The notes: generated from the letters alone by a model not told the origin. DNA of 64,000 nucleotides from Lewinellaceae bacterium (GCA_016708875.1 JADJFA010000028.1:24470-88469), one strand, 5' to 3'. Shown: positions 8,701 to 18,885, counted from the first letter of the stretch. A program made the numbers and translations.

Positions 8701-9822
8701 CTATTCGTCGCATTTGATCTCCACTTTATTCTCGTTGGAAAAAACTTCAAATACCTTGTAATCTCCTGAAAACGAAGCAACTATAGGTTCAATTCGCTCG
8801 CGTTGGGTGTCGGTGATGAATATTTGCCCAAAGTCTTGTCCAATCAAAAGCGCTACCAATTGGCGCACACGTTGAATATCTAATTTGTCAAAAATGTCAT
8901 CCAATAGCAAAATTGGCGTCAGCTTCTTTTCACGACGAAGCACTTCATACTGAGCCAGGCGGAGCGCCAAAAGGAAGGATTTTAGTTGGCCTTGCGAGGC
9001 AAATTTTTTGACTGCCTGCCCATCCATAAACATGCCCAAATCGTCGCGGTGAGGGCCGACCGTAGTGCGTTGCAGGAACCGGTCTTTTTCCAAAGCCTGC
9101 CGCATCATTTCTGCAAAATCACCTTTTCCAAAATCCGATTCGTAACGTACCCCCACAACTTCGCGACTGCCGGAAATGCTGGCATAATACTCCAGAAAGA
9201 TTGGCTGGAAGGCCTCTGCAAATATCCTTCTTTGTTCAAAAATTGCTTGTGCCGGAGCAGGCATCTGACGATCGAGGCTTTCGAGCAAGACCGGGTCAAA
9301 GTGCTTTTGCTCCGAAAAATATTTGAGCAGCGCGTTACGCTGCTTTAATAACGCATTGTAAATCAAAAGGTTTTGCAAGTACTCGGGCGAAATCTGCGAA
9401 AGCGTGGAATCCAGAAATCGGCGGCGGTCTTCACTTCCATCCTGCACCAGCGTTATATCGTCCGGCGCTATCATCACCACCGGGAACTGGCCGATATAAT
9501 CCAACAGCCGCTCGTATACATTGCCATTGCGCTCTATTTCCTTGCGCTGCCCCACCTGGAATTTAGCTGCGATTTTCACAGCATCTCCTTCCGTTTCAAA
9601 CAGACCTTCAATCCGAAAAAACGATTCACCGTGTCGCACCAAATTCCGGTCGTTCAAACCAGCGTGGCTTTTACACAAACAGAGAAAATGCACCGCATCG
9701 AGCACATTGGTTTTGCCCACGCCATTGAGACCCGTCAGGCAGTTGAGCCGCGGCGAAAAATCGAAGCGCTGCGCCTCGTAACTTTTGAAATTAGTGAGTT
9801 TGAGTTGGGAGAGATGCACGGT
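8701..9822 (-). CDS. recF: DNA replication and repair protein RecF
   Basis: RecF is an SMC/ABC-type ATPase that loads RecA at gaps with RecO and RecR. The Walker A loop GLNGVGKTN is at residues 30-38, the signature-like region is near FASQGQLKS, and Walker B is PILLLDDIFDKLD. The usual family opening HLSQLKLTNFKSYE follows directly after a GTG at 9822, so I take that as the start. The longer frame to 9969 runs through an 18-bp tandem repeat and into the divergent ferredoxin gene, so it is unlikely. The resulting protein is about 373 residues, close to the family size. Confidence 0.88.
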   Translation of the reverse strand, partial: TVHLSQLKLTNFKSYEAQRFDFSPRLNCLTGLNGVGKTNVLDAVHFLCLCKSHAGLNDRNLVRHGESFFRIEGLFETEGDAVKIAAKFQVGQRKEIERNGNVYERLLDYIGQFPVVMIAPDDITLVQDGSEDRRRFLDSTLSQISPEYLQNLLIYNALLKQRNALLKYFSEQKHFDPVLLESLDRQMPAPAQAIFEQRRIFAEAFQPIFLEYYASISGSREVVGVRYESDFGKGDFAEMMRQALEKDRFLQRTTVGPHRDDLGMFMDGQAVKKFASQGQLKSFLLALRLAQYEVLRREKKLTPILLLDDIFDKLDIQRVRQLVALLIGQDFGQIFITDTQRERIEPIVASFSGDYKVFEVFSNENKVEIKCDE

Positions 9823-9849
9823 GCAAAAGTCGTTATTATCGTCATTGTT

Positions 9850-9885
9850 CGTCATTGGGTCATTAATCGTCATTGGGTCATTAAT
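9850..9885. repeat. Perfect 18-bp tandem duplication between recF and ferredoxin
   Basis: CGTCATTGGGTCATTAAT occurs twice head to tail (9850-9867 and 9868-9885) in the short spacer between the divergent recF and ferredoxin starts. It could hold a regulatory site or be simple slippage. Confidence 0.7.
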
Positions 9886-9908
9886 GACGAAATAACGACC
9901 TTTACCCC

Positions 9909-10232
9909 ATGGATACGATTCAAATTTCGGTGCTCGACCGCGTAGGAGAACTGCACTCGCTGGACGCACCCACAGATATGGCCTTGAGTGTCATGGAATT
10001 GTGCAAAGCCTACGAACTCCCGGTAGAAGGCACTTGCGGCGGAATGGCCTTGTGCGCCAGTTGCCATGTGTACGTTTTGAGCGATCACGAACTACCTGAA
10101 CCCAGCGACGACGAGCTGGCCATGCTCGATTCCGCTTTTTTTGTGAAAGCCAACAGCCGGCTCGGTTGTCAACTCAAAATCAAGGAGGAAATGGATGGGC
10201 TGCGGCTGGAACTTGCGCCTGTGGGCGGCTAG
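9909..10232 (+). CDS. 2Fe-2S ferredoxin, adrenodoxin-like
   Basis: This 107-residue single-domain electron carrier has cluster ligands Cys43, Cys49, Cys52 and Cys87 (TCGGMALCASC then LGC), a C-x5-C-x2-C-xn-C pattern typical of vertebrate/ISC-type ferredoxins rather than plant-type ones. Such proteins pass electrons in iron-sulfur assembly or to oxygenases. No isc genes are adjacent, so the partner is unknown. It starts 86 nt from the recF start, on the opposite strand. Confidence 0.85.
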   Translation: MDTIQISVLDRVGELHSLDAPTDMALSVMELCKAYELPVEGTCGGMALCASCHVYVLSDHELPEPSDDELAMLDSAFFVKANSRLGCQLKIKEEMDGLRLELAPVGG

Positions 10233-10339
10233 TACCACTTTTTTGGATGCTGATTTTGATGTTTCTTACCGTACTTTCGCCACAGAAACGCCCTATCCTA
10301 TTTCGCCAATGGCCTGGCCGGAATAGGATTTTTATTTTG

Positions 10340-10463
10340 GATAGGGGTGGGGGAACACGGATGACACGGATTAGACACGGATCAATAGGATTTTATGCTT
10401 TTAAAAGAGAAATCTGTGAAAATCCGTGTCCCATCCGTGTCATCCGTGTTCCCCACCCCTATC
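10340..10463. repeat. ACACGGAT-type long inverted repeat, copy 1
   Basis: Arms of about 43 nt (10340-10382 and 10421-10463) both contain GAACACGGATGACACGGAT or its complement and differ at only a few positions. The same element recurs at 44579-44699 and 57785-57883, with a relative near 47356-47425. It lies between the ferredoxin gene and the GH13 gene start. Confidence 0.8.
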
Positions 10464-10492
10464 AGTCACTCAAACCGTCTTTCCAATTGGTT

Positions 10493-13038
10493 ATGAACAA
10501 TTTACGCATTTATTTCATTGCCTCCAGTAGCCTGATGCTACTCACTTTTTTCATCGCTTTACCCGCGTTCGCCCAACTCACCTGTTTACCCGTTTTCCCC
10601 AATGCGGACGACGATGTGACCATCACCTTTGATGCCACGCAGGGCAATGGGGCACTGGCTGGTGTAAACCCCGTTTGGGCGCACCTCGGCGTGATCACCA
10701 ATTTGAGCACTGGCCCCAGCGATTGGAAGCACGTAGCCACAACCTGGCCAGTGAATAATGCCGCAGCGCAAATGACCAATGCCGGGCCTAACCTGTGGAC
10801 TAAGTCATTCAATATCAATACATTCTTCAACATTCCCGGCAATGAGACGGTACTAAAATTAGCCTGTGTTTTCCGCGATGCTTCGGGCAATACCGTGGGC
10901 CGTGCCGCCGATGGGGGCGATATTTTCTATGAAGTATATCCCAACAACACGCCCCTGCAAACCTTGTTGTTGGCCCCTACATCTTCCCTTTTTCTGGGCA
11001 ATATTGGGCAACAAATTCAAGTCAAAGCCGCTTCATCAGGGCCTGCCACGCTCAAATTGTTCGACAATGGCGTACAGATATCCACGGCGCCCAATGCGGA
11101 ATTGTTACAGCATACCCTGAATGTGAGCAGTATCGGAATACACAAAGTTGAGTTTGTGGCTACCAATGCTACTGAGAGCGACACTTCTGCTTTTAGTTAT
11201 GTTGTTGCGGGCAATATCGTTTCTCAAGACGCGCCTGCCGGGACAGAGTGGGGCATCAATTATCTGTCAAACAGCTCCGTCCGACTCGCACTCTACGCAC
11301 CAAACAAGCAGGTGGTTTACGTGCTGGGCGACTTCAACGACTGGCAACCCAGCACTACCCACCAGATGAATCGAAGTCTCGATGGTACGCTCTGGTGGCT
11401 CGACATCACGGGCATTCAGCCTGGACAACCTGTTCGTTTTCAATACCTTGTGGACGGAAACCTGAGAATTGCAGATCCACTAAGTACTCTGGTGCTCGAC
11501 CCATGGAACGACGGTTTTATCCCCGACTTTACTTTCCCCAACCTTCCCCCCTACCCTGTTGGAAAAACCAACGGCATGGTGAGCGTGCTGCAAACTGCTC
11601 AGCAGCCATTCGATTGGCAAGCCAGCAATTATGAGCGACCCAAAAAGACAGATTTGGTGGTTTACGAACTTTTGATGCGCGATTTTATCGCCCGTCACGC
11701 CCCCAAGCAACCCACGATTTCAGCGTTTTCAACGACTTCAATCATGAATCGCAGGCCACAAAAACCTATGTCAAAAACTGTTTAGAGTATTGGGTGACGG
11801 AGTTTAAAGTGGATGGTTTTCGCTTTGACCTTTCCAAAGGCTTTACCCAGAAAAACACCTTGGGCAACACTGGGGCCTGGAATGCCTATGATGCTTCACG
11901 GGTTGCAATTTTGAAAGATTACACAGATTTCATCTGGGCGATTGACCCCGATTTTTTTGTGATTTTGGAACATTTGTCCGACAACGATGAAGAAAAAGAA
12001 CTAGCAGAATACGGCATGATGCTTTGGGGTAATATGCATGGAGCCTACAAAGAAACCGTACTCGGTTATGCGACAACCAGCAATCTAAGCGGTATTTCGT
12101 ACCTATCGCGGAACTGGGCGGTGCCGCATCTTATTGGTTATATGGAAAGCCACGATGAGGAGAGACTGGCCTACGAATGCAAAACAGTTGGCAATCAGGT
12201 TCCCTCGCACAACATTCGGACGGTTCCCGTGATGATGCAACGTATTGCAATGCTTCAAAACCTGCTTTTCACAGTACCTGGCCCTAAAATGTTCTGGCAA
12301 TTTGGCGAAATGGGCTACGATTTCCCAATCAATTACTGCGATGATGGCACCATCAACAACGGTTGCCGAACAGGCCCTAAGCCCATCCGTTGGGATTATC
12401 TGGACGACCCACACCGCCGCAAGCTGCACAATGTGACTGCTGCGCTGCTGCATCTCCGAAAAAACTACGATGTATTCGAGACCACGAATTTCAATGCAGA
12501 TCCATTGAGCGCCGGGCCGATCAAATATATGTGGCTCAACGCACCGGATATGGCCGTGTTTGTCATCGCCAATATTGCCACCAGTGCAAAGGACCAATTC
12601 ATTTCACTCACCAGCCCGGGGTGGTGGTATGAGTATTATACCGGGGATAGTATTTTGGTGGAAAACGTCCCATATCATTTTACACTGCAAGCAGGGGAGT
12701 ACCGCATTTATCTCGACCAGAAAGTGGCCCTGCCACCAGGGATAGTCATTTCGGCGACCCAGGAGCCGGTCGGCGCGGTGGATTATTTGGGGGTTCAGCC
12801 GAATCCAGTTGGAGATGTTTTGGTGGCGCGTTTTTCCCTGCGGGAAGATTCAGATATTCAGATGAACATCACAGATATAAACGGAAAAACTATTGAGAAC
12901 CAAAGGTTTGAAAACCTTCCCGTAGGCGAACATCAGATTCAGATTGAATCAGCGAATTGGCAACCGGGGATATATTTCGCTGTCTTGCGTGATGCAAACG
13001 GGATGGTTTCAACGAGAAAACTTGTGAAAACACACTGA
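10493..13038 (+). pseudogene. Secreted GH13 alpha-amylase-family protein with internal deletion
   Basis: A signal peptide (MNNLRIYFIASSSLMLL..) opens at 10493. It is followed by an Ig-like region, an early-set/CBM48-like domain (VVYVLGDFNDWQPST) and the start of the catalytic barrel (VVYELLMRDFIARH). At about 11690-11715 the frame jumps to QATHDFSVFNDFNHES, skipping what is normally well over 100 residues including conserved region I (D-x-x-x-N-H). Regions II (VDGFRFDLSK, nucleophile Asp), III (VILEHLSD, acid/base Glu) and IV (YMESHDEE) remain. The end is a T9SS type A sorting domain starting near VQPNPVGD. With a quarter of the barrel missing and a frameshift at the junction, the gene as written cannot make active enzyme. 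Assembly collapse is the alternative to a true deletion. Confidence 0.8.
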
Positions 13039-13058
13039 TAAACGAGTAGACAAAATTA

Positions 13059-13138
13059 TTTCACACTACGCCACAACGACACAACGTTTTAATCTGTTGA
13101 TTACCAAAACGTTGTGGCGTTGTGGCGTAGTGTGAAAC
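13059..13138. repeat. Inverted repeat, 32-nt arms, between convergent genes
   Basis: Arms 13059-13090 and 13107-13138 pair with one mismatch around a 16-nt loop and carry CACTACGCCACAACG. It fills the gap between the convergent GH13 and desaturase genes. Confidence 0.8.
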
Positions 13139-13143
13139 AATCA

Positions 13144-14254
13144 TCACCCCATCATTTCATCCATATCCGGCAGTTTCCCAAAACGCCGAAGTGTGGCGAA
13201 ATGCGAGCGGAGTGCATGGCCAAAAGATTTGTGTTCCAGATATGGCACATTGAATTCGGCTGCGGTGCTTTCTACAATGTTCGCAAGGCGCGGGTAATGC
13301 ACGTGGCAGATTTTTTGGAAAAAGGTGGTGCTCCACCTGATAATTCAATCCACCCACATACCAGGACAACAAACGGTTATGCCGCGAAAAATTGACTGTC
13401 GTATTCATCTGGTGGATCGCCCATTCATTCTCAATGACTCCTTGAGCAGAAGGCAGGGGAAAGGTTGTTTCTTCCACCGTATGAGCCAGTTGAAAAATGA
13501 TGGTCAGGATAATCCCGCAAATGAAATGCATCAGCAGAAAGCCCGCAATGACTTGTAAAACAGGAATTCCTGCCAGGATAGGTAAGCCTACAAAAATAAA
13601 AAAGTAGAAGACCTTAATTGCGATGATCTGTGCCAAAAACACCCTGTTTTGGGCATCTGTGTTTTTGTTGACCCCATTGCGGCGGTACCGAGCGAACTGC
13701 ATAAAATCTTTTGCAGTAGCCCAATACAACGTTACAACACTATAAATCAGGATGGCATGCCACCATTGGGTGCGATGGGCAGATTTCACCTCCGTATGTG
13801 GAGATAAGCGCAAACCAGGCTTGTCCGCAATATCATCGTCGTAGTGCGCGATGTTGGTAAACGTATGATGCAGGGTGTTGTGCTGCCATTTCCAATTGTT
13901 TATCGAACCGCCCAATAGGATGAGCGAATATCCCATCAATTCATTGATACGCGGATTGGCAGAATATGCCCCATGGTTGGCATCGTGCATGACACTCATA
14001 CCCACACCAGCCATGGCCACGCCCATAAATGCCCATAATGCGAGCGTCCAACCGAAAGCCGGTTGAAACCACATCATAAAAACCAGGGGCAAAAAATAAG
14101 CGGAAAGTAAAATGATGGTCTTAACAACTACGCCGGCATTGGCGTGTTTCGATAAGTTGTTTTCTTTGAAATATGAATCTACCCGATTATGTAAGGTAGT
14201 ATAAAACTGCGATTTATCAAGGCTGATGAAACGGATAGGCTTTATAAGCGCCAT
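13144..14254 (-). CDS. Membrane fatty acid desaturase (one-base frameshift near C-terminus)
   Basis: This is a di-iron membrane desaturase of about 369 residues that introduces a double bond into acyl chains. The three histidine boxes are visible: HDANHG, HNTLHH and QVEHH, the last with Gln in place of the first His, as in front-end or linoleoyl-CoA-type desaturases. Several hydrophobic spans surround them. An extra base in a T6 run (13311-13316) throws the frame out just after HLFPK. Removing it gives ICHVHYPRLANIVESTAAEF and a stop at 13144, the normal family ending. Start at 14254 (MALIKPIRF) is preferred over upstream ATGs that add a non-homologous extension. Confidence 0.85.
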
Positions 14255-14462
14255 GAAGAGAAAGAAAATTTTTGACGCAGAACTGCGCAAAGTGAAACTT
14301 AAACGCACAAAATACCGCATTGTTCCTGAATGGCGGGTATAAGCAACAAAACCGTCCTGCTGTGACAAATTCTGATTTGGCACATTTTAGGTGTTGGTTG
14401 CGGGGCTTCCTTCAGGATAACGGCAATGCAAATCGCTCCACTTGTAGTCTTTTGGGGCAATG

Positions 14463-14657
14463 TTATTTTCCTTTTTTCATCCCGCCGCCTTTCATTCCTC
14501 CGCCTTTCATCTTCGAGGAGCCTGGCTTAGGCGACAAAAAGCGGTTTTTGTTTTTGCTGAAATCGCTTACTGTGTTCTTTTTAGGCGCAAGAATTTTCGG
14601 CTTTTTTGGCTCAGAAGCTTTGTCGCTGGGGGTTTGATCGTTTTTTTCTTCAGACAT
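14463..14657 (-). CDS. Small basic Lys/Gly/Met-rich protein
   Basis: This 64-residue open frame has no recognised domain. It is highly charged (MSEEKNDQTPSDKASEPKKP..) and ends in a repetitive tail KMKGGGMKGGGMKKGK. The support for a real gene is a promoter-like TAACTTTG box 31 nt upstream of its ATG (14688-14695, minus strand) and its isolated position with no overlapping gene. Nucleic acid binding by the basic tail is possible but unproven. Confidence 0.5.
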   Translation of the reverse strand: MSEEKNDQTPSDKASEPKKPKILAPKKNTVSDFSKNKNRFLSPKPGSSKMKGGGMKGGGMKKGK

Positions 14658-14687
14658 GGGTGGATGTTTTTTTGTGTTTTAACGGGG

Positions 14688-14722
14688 CAAAGTTAGCCCG
14701 TTTTGAAAAATTTCGAGACAAA
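14688..14722 (-). promoter_or_regulatory. Promoter of the small basic protein
   Basis: On the minus strand TAACTTTG (14688-14695) fits TAnnTTTG, with TTTG at 14719-14722, spaced 23 nt. The predicted start site is about 20-25 nt before the ATG at 14657. Confidence 0.45.
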
Positions 14723-14756
14723 TCCGTTTTTCAAAGTTCGAGAAAAAGTTTGTTCC

Positions 14757-14764
14757 TACCTTTG
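14757..14764 (+). promoter_or_regulatory. TAnnTTTG -7 box of the carB leader
   Basis: TACCTTTG fits the -7 consensus. The predicted RNA would start near 14770 and run into the strong hairpin at 14809-14845 before reaching carB at 14906. A matching -33 element is not clear. Confidence 0.45.
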
Positions 14765-14773
14765 CCTTCCGAA

Positions 14774-14830
14774 ATGAAAAAACGAGCCCAACGTAATTCG
14801 CTTCGGTTATGCCGGAATCTGGTCATTTGA
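14774..14830 (+). other. Possible 18-codon Arg-rich leader peptide upstream of carB
   Basis: ATG at 14774 opens an 18-codon frame with four Arg codons (positions 4, 7, 11, 14) and two Lys, and its TGA lies in the loop of the following terminator-like hairpin. CarB supplies carbamoyl phosphate for arginine, which makes translational attenuation conceivable. The predicted transcript start is very near the ATG, which weakens the case. Confidence 0.25.
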
Positions 14831-14851
14831 ACCAGTTTCCGGCATTTTTTT
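14809..14851 (+). terminator. Intrinsic-terminator-like hairpin in the carB leader
   Basis: ATGCCGGAA..TCTGGT pairs with ACCAG..TTCCGGCAT (14 pairs, one mismatch, 7-nt loop) and is followed at once by a T7 tract. It points towards carB and lies between a promoter box and the carB start, as expected of an attenuator. It may instead only end upstream transcription. Confidence 0.65.
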
Positions 14852-14905
14852 AATCGAAACAATCGAATCAATCGGCAAATCGAATCAATCGATACAATCC
14901 ATTAA

Positions 14906-17811
14906 ATGCGAGATACTAGCATCCAATCCATCCTAATTATCGGCTCCGGCCCGATTGTCATCGGCCAAGCTTGCGAATTTGACTACTCCGGCACTCAGGC
15001 CAGTCGCTCGCTTCGCGAAGAGGGCATCAAAGTCAGCCTGATCAACTCAAATCCGGCCACTATTATGACCGACCCGGTGACGGCGGATCATATTTACCTC
15101 AGGCCGCTTACACCGGAGAGTATTGAACAGATTTTACAAGAGCATCAGGAAGATCCGCACTTGCCTCCCATTGATGCCGTTTTGCCCACCATGGGCGGCC
15201 AAACAGCCCTCAATCTCGCCATTGAGTGCGAAAAAATGGGCATTTGGGAACAGTATGGTGTGCGCATGATCGGTGTGGATACGAAGGCCATCGAGACCAC
15301 CGAGAATCGCGAGGAGTTCAAAAAACTCGTGCTGGAGCTGGGCCTGGATGTTGCCCCTTCTTTTATTGCCAATTCATTTTTGGAAGGCAAGGAAGCCGCA
15401 CAAAAGATTGGTTTTCCACTGGTTATACGCCCTTCATACACGCTTGGCGGTACGGGTGGCGGCTTTTGCATGAAAGAGGAGGAGTTCGATGAAGCCCTCA
15501 AACGCGGACTCAACGCCTCGCCTACTCACGAGGTATTGGTGGAAAAAGCGGTGCTGGGTTGGAAAGAATTTGAGCTCGAACTGCTTCGCGACCACCTAGA
15601 CAATGTGGTCATCATCTGCACCGTCGAAAACCTCGACCCGATGGGCATCCACACGGGAGACTCCATCACCGTCGCCCCGGCAATGACGCTCTCTGATACC
15701 GCTTATCAGGATATGCGCAACCAAGCTATAAAGATCATGCGGGCTTTGGGCAATTTCGCGGGAGGCTGCAACGTGCAGTTTGCGCAAAACCCTGCGGATG
15801 AAAAACTTATAGCCATTGAGGTGAACCCTCGCGTGTCGCGTTCCTCGGCATTGGCCAGTAAAGCCACGGGATACCCGATTGCGAAAATCGCCGCCAAACT
15901 CGCTATTGGCTACTCCCTTGATGAGTTGAAAAATCAAATCACAAAGACGACCTCAGCATTTTTTGAACCATCGTTGGACTATGTGATTGTGAAAATGCCA
16001 CGCTGGAATTTTGACAAATTTCACGGAGCCGACCACCGGCTTGGCCTTCAAATGAAATCTGTCGGCGAAGTAATGGCCATTGGGCGTTGTTTTAACGAAG
16101 CCCTGCAAAAAGCCTGTCAGAGCCAGGAGAACAACCGGACTGGCCTTGGGGCCGACAAAAAAGAGTGGCTGCGCACAGATGATATCATGGAGCGCCTGGA
16201 GAAAGTTTCTGATGACCGCATTTACCGGGTGAAAGATGCGCCACGCCTGGGCATTCCTTCTAAAACTGTTCAAAAATTTACAGGCATAGACCCTTGGTTT
16301 ATCGGCCAAATAAAGGAATTGGTAAAAATGGAAGAGCAACTTCTGCGCTACAACGTGCCGGAGGATATCCCAACCGAGTTCTTTATTCAATTGAAAAAGA
16401 ACGGCTATTCCGACGCGCAAATCGCATGGTTGCTCCGCATTGACGAAAAACCGGTTACCCGGGAGCGAAAAAAGCGTGGCATCCGACGTGTGTATAAAAT
16501 GGTGGACACCTGCGCGGCTGAATTCGAAAGCACGACCAATTATTTCTATTCCACCTTCGAGGGGGGAACTTTGGGAGGAGGAGCAGGAATGGGTTAGGAA
16601 CGTCGGAAGGGTTTGAAACCCTTCCGACGTTGGCGAAGAACGAAAGCATCGCTACAGACAAGAAAAAAATCGTGGTGCTCGGATCCGGCCCCAATAGAAT
16701 AGGCCAGGGCATTGAGTTTGACTATTGCTGCGTACACGGCCTATTGGCGGCCAAAGAAGTTGGTTATGAGGCGATTATGGTCAATTGCAACCCCGAAACG
16801 GTCTCCACCGATTTTGACATGGCCGACAAACTCTACTTCGAGCCAGTGTATTGGGAGCATCTAGAAGAAATACTGGAACTTGAAAAACCCGACGGAGTCA
16901 TCGTACAACTGGGTGGTCAAACGGCACTCAAACTCGCCGAAAATCTCCACAAAAACGGTTACAACATAATCGGCACCAGTTACGACAGTATGGACATTGC
17001 CGAGGATAGGGGGCGTTTTTCAGAGCTGCTGCACGAACTTGATATTCCGTACCCAAAATTTGGCGTCGCCAAGGATGTGGATGCGGCACTCGATATTGCC
17101 AAGCGTTTGCCTTATCCTTTACTCGTGCGTCCAAGTTACGTTTTGGGTGGTCAGCGCATGAAAATTGTCATCAATGACAACGAGTTAGAGCGTCAGGTAC
17201 TGACCATTTTCAAGCACTTGCCCGACAATCGGGTATTAATTGACCAATTCCTGGAACGCGCCAAAGAGGCCGAGATAGACGCGATTTTTGACGGTGATGA
17301 CTTCCATGTAATGGGCATCATGGAACACATTGAGCCAGCAGGTATTCACTCCGGCGATTCGTCAGCGATGCTGCCGCATTATTCGCTAGGGCCTATTGTC
17401 ATCCAGAGCATGATCGAATACGCCGAAAAGATTGCCAGAGCACTCAAGATCAAGGGTTTGATCAATATCCAATTTGCCGTCAAGGACGACCAGGTTTATG
17501 TCATCGAGGCCAATCCACGAGCATCGCGGACCACCCCGTTTATAGCCAAGGCGTATCAGGTGCCGTATCTGAACATTGCCACGAAAATCATGCTTGGCAC
17601 GCACAAACTGAAAGACTTCGACATCAAGCACAAACTGGAGGGATACGCCATCAAAATCCCGGTCTTTTCCTTTGATAAATTCCCCGGTGTAGACAAGCGC
17701 CTTGGACCTGAAATGAAGAGCACAGGCGAGGCGATTTACTTTATAAAGGATTTGAAAGACCCGTATTTCAGGGAATTGGAAAGGAATAGGAGTATGTATT
17801 TGTACAATTGA
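14906..17811 (+). CDS. carB: Carbamoyl-phosphate synthase large subunit (frameshift plus in-frame palindrome in linker)
   Basis: CarB makes carbamoyl phosphate from ammonia (from CarA), bicarbonate and two ATP for pyrimidine and arginine synthesis. Two ATP-grasp halves are present. The first opens ILIIGSGPIVIGQACEFDYSG and the second KIVVLGSGPNRIGQGIEFDY, with GGQTALNL/GGQTALKL repeated in both. The frame is broken at a G6 run (16561-16566); one added G gives a continuous reading through to the second half with no stop. That reading crosses a linker about 26 residues longer than usual, encoded by a palindrome at 16599-16631. The protein would be 968 residues and ends shortly after GPEMKSTGEA with RSMYLYN, so the C-terminal MGS-type regulatory domain of E. 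coli CarB is missing. I recall shorter CarB forms in other Bacteroidota. carA is not in the window. Confidence 0.88.
16599..16631. repeat. 33-nt perfect palindrome inside carB
   Basis: Two 16-nt arms (AACGTCGGAAGGGTTT and its complement) surround a single G. It sits exactly between the two ATP-grasp halves of CarB, where family members normally run from STFE into ENES..DKKK. With one base restored upstream, it is translated in frame as part of an extra linker. Confidence 0.8.
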
Positions 17812-17817
17812 TTTATT

Positions 17818-18804
17818 ATGAATTTGCTTAAAATCATCACCATTTTCAACTGGATCGTTATCGCACTCATTGGATTTTTGGTGATCGCTGAAACCATAAC
17901 GTCTACGCCATCCAAAGGCGGAGATGCTTATGGCCGCAGTATTGGGATGGCTATTTATTATCTGGCCATCATTGCGCTCGTTGTTCTTATTATCCTGAAC
18001 CTGCTGCCTTTTAACTGGGCAAAGTATACGGCCTTGGGATTGATAGTTCTGCCGATCTTGTTTTATATAATTTGGCCAAAATGGCGAGATATGCAGCGTA
18101 AAATGCAACAGGATGCTCGTTATAGGAAGGAGGCTTCAAAACCCATATTTGAGGACAAAGAACGGGAAGGCATTGCCCGGGCTATATACGAAGGCGAAAC
18201 CGAAACCGTAAAAAAAATCCTTCAATCGCCTGTGGCGCGGCTCAACGAAGGCGGTGAACTTTTAAGTTTCGTCGTGAATAAAACCTCCAGTTCCGACCAT
18301 AAGATCGAAGAACGTGTGGAGTGTATCCGGCTGTTGTTTCAGGCAGGGGCACGACTCGACAGTACAAGCGCTCCAGGTGAATATTCACTCCACATGGCCG
18401 TCGCTGCGGCAGGAAACTCTAAGTTGTTACGACTCCTGCTCGAACAGGGCGCCGATGCCAACGCCCATTATTACTCCGCCAAACGCTCCATACTGTTCGA
18501 AGCAGTCGGCTCATATCAGGAACCAGAGGCCACCGTGCGGGTTTTGCTTGAATTCGGTGCCGATCCCAATGTTACGGCGGTAATGGATGACGAAGATGGC
18601 GCGGTTTCGCCGCTGTGGCTGGCTGCAAAATTAGAGCGCTGGGGTGTTTGTGTCGCTTTGCTGGAAAAAGGGGGCAACACTGAATTTAAAACAGCTAATG
18701 GCAAAACCTTCCGCGCATTGGTGCAGGAATCAAACCGTGAGTTTCCTGCGGAGGGCTATTCTACGCAGACGGATTATGTTCGCTTGAAGCAAAAGTTGCA
18801 ATGA
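17818..18804 (+). CDS. Membrane-anchored ankyrin-repeat protein
   Basis: This 328-residue protein starts 6 nt after carB, so the two are probably co-transcribed. Three hydrophobic segments fill the first 85 residues (for example IVIALIGFLVIAETI and LAIIALVVLIILNLLPF). From about residue 115 there are four to five degenerate ankyrin repeats, with units such as LHMAVAAAGNSKLLRLLLEQGADAN and LLEFGADPN. Ankyrin domains bind other proteins. The partner and role are unknown, and a functional tie to CarB is not implied. Confidence 0.75.
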   Translation: MNLLKIITIFNWIVIALIGFLVIAETITSTPSKGGDAYGRSIGMAIYYLAIIALVVLIILNLLPFNWAKYTALGLIVLPILFYIIWPKWRDMQRKMQQDARYRKEASKPIFEDKEREGIARAIYEGETETVKKILQSPVARLNEGGELLSFVVNKTSSSDHKIEERVECIRLLFQAGARLDSTSAPGEYSLHMAVAAAGNSKLLRLLLEQGADANAHYYSAKRSILFEAVGSYQEPEATVRVLLEFGADPNVTAVMDDEDGAVSPLWLAAKLERWGVCVALLEKGGNTEFKTANGKTFRALVQESNREFPAEGYSTQTDYVRLKQKLQ

Positions 18805-18885
18805 TTTCAGCTGCTGCAATAAAAAAGGGATTGGAAACAATGCCTAAGCATTCAAAATGATGGATTGACCTCAAGTGAAGTGCTT

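Noticed and set aside
10166..10492. Upstream extension of the GH13 gene
   Set aside because: It overlaps the ferredoxin gene and an inverted repeat; the signal peptide places the start at 10493.
16561..16566. Programmed ribosomal frameshift in carB
   Set aside because: Similar one-base changes occur in many unrelated genes of the window, so a sequence error in the G run is more likely.
14906..17811. Two separate carB-like genes
   Set aside because: One base restores a single continuous frame and the halves are the two ATP-grasp units in the normal order.
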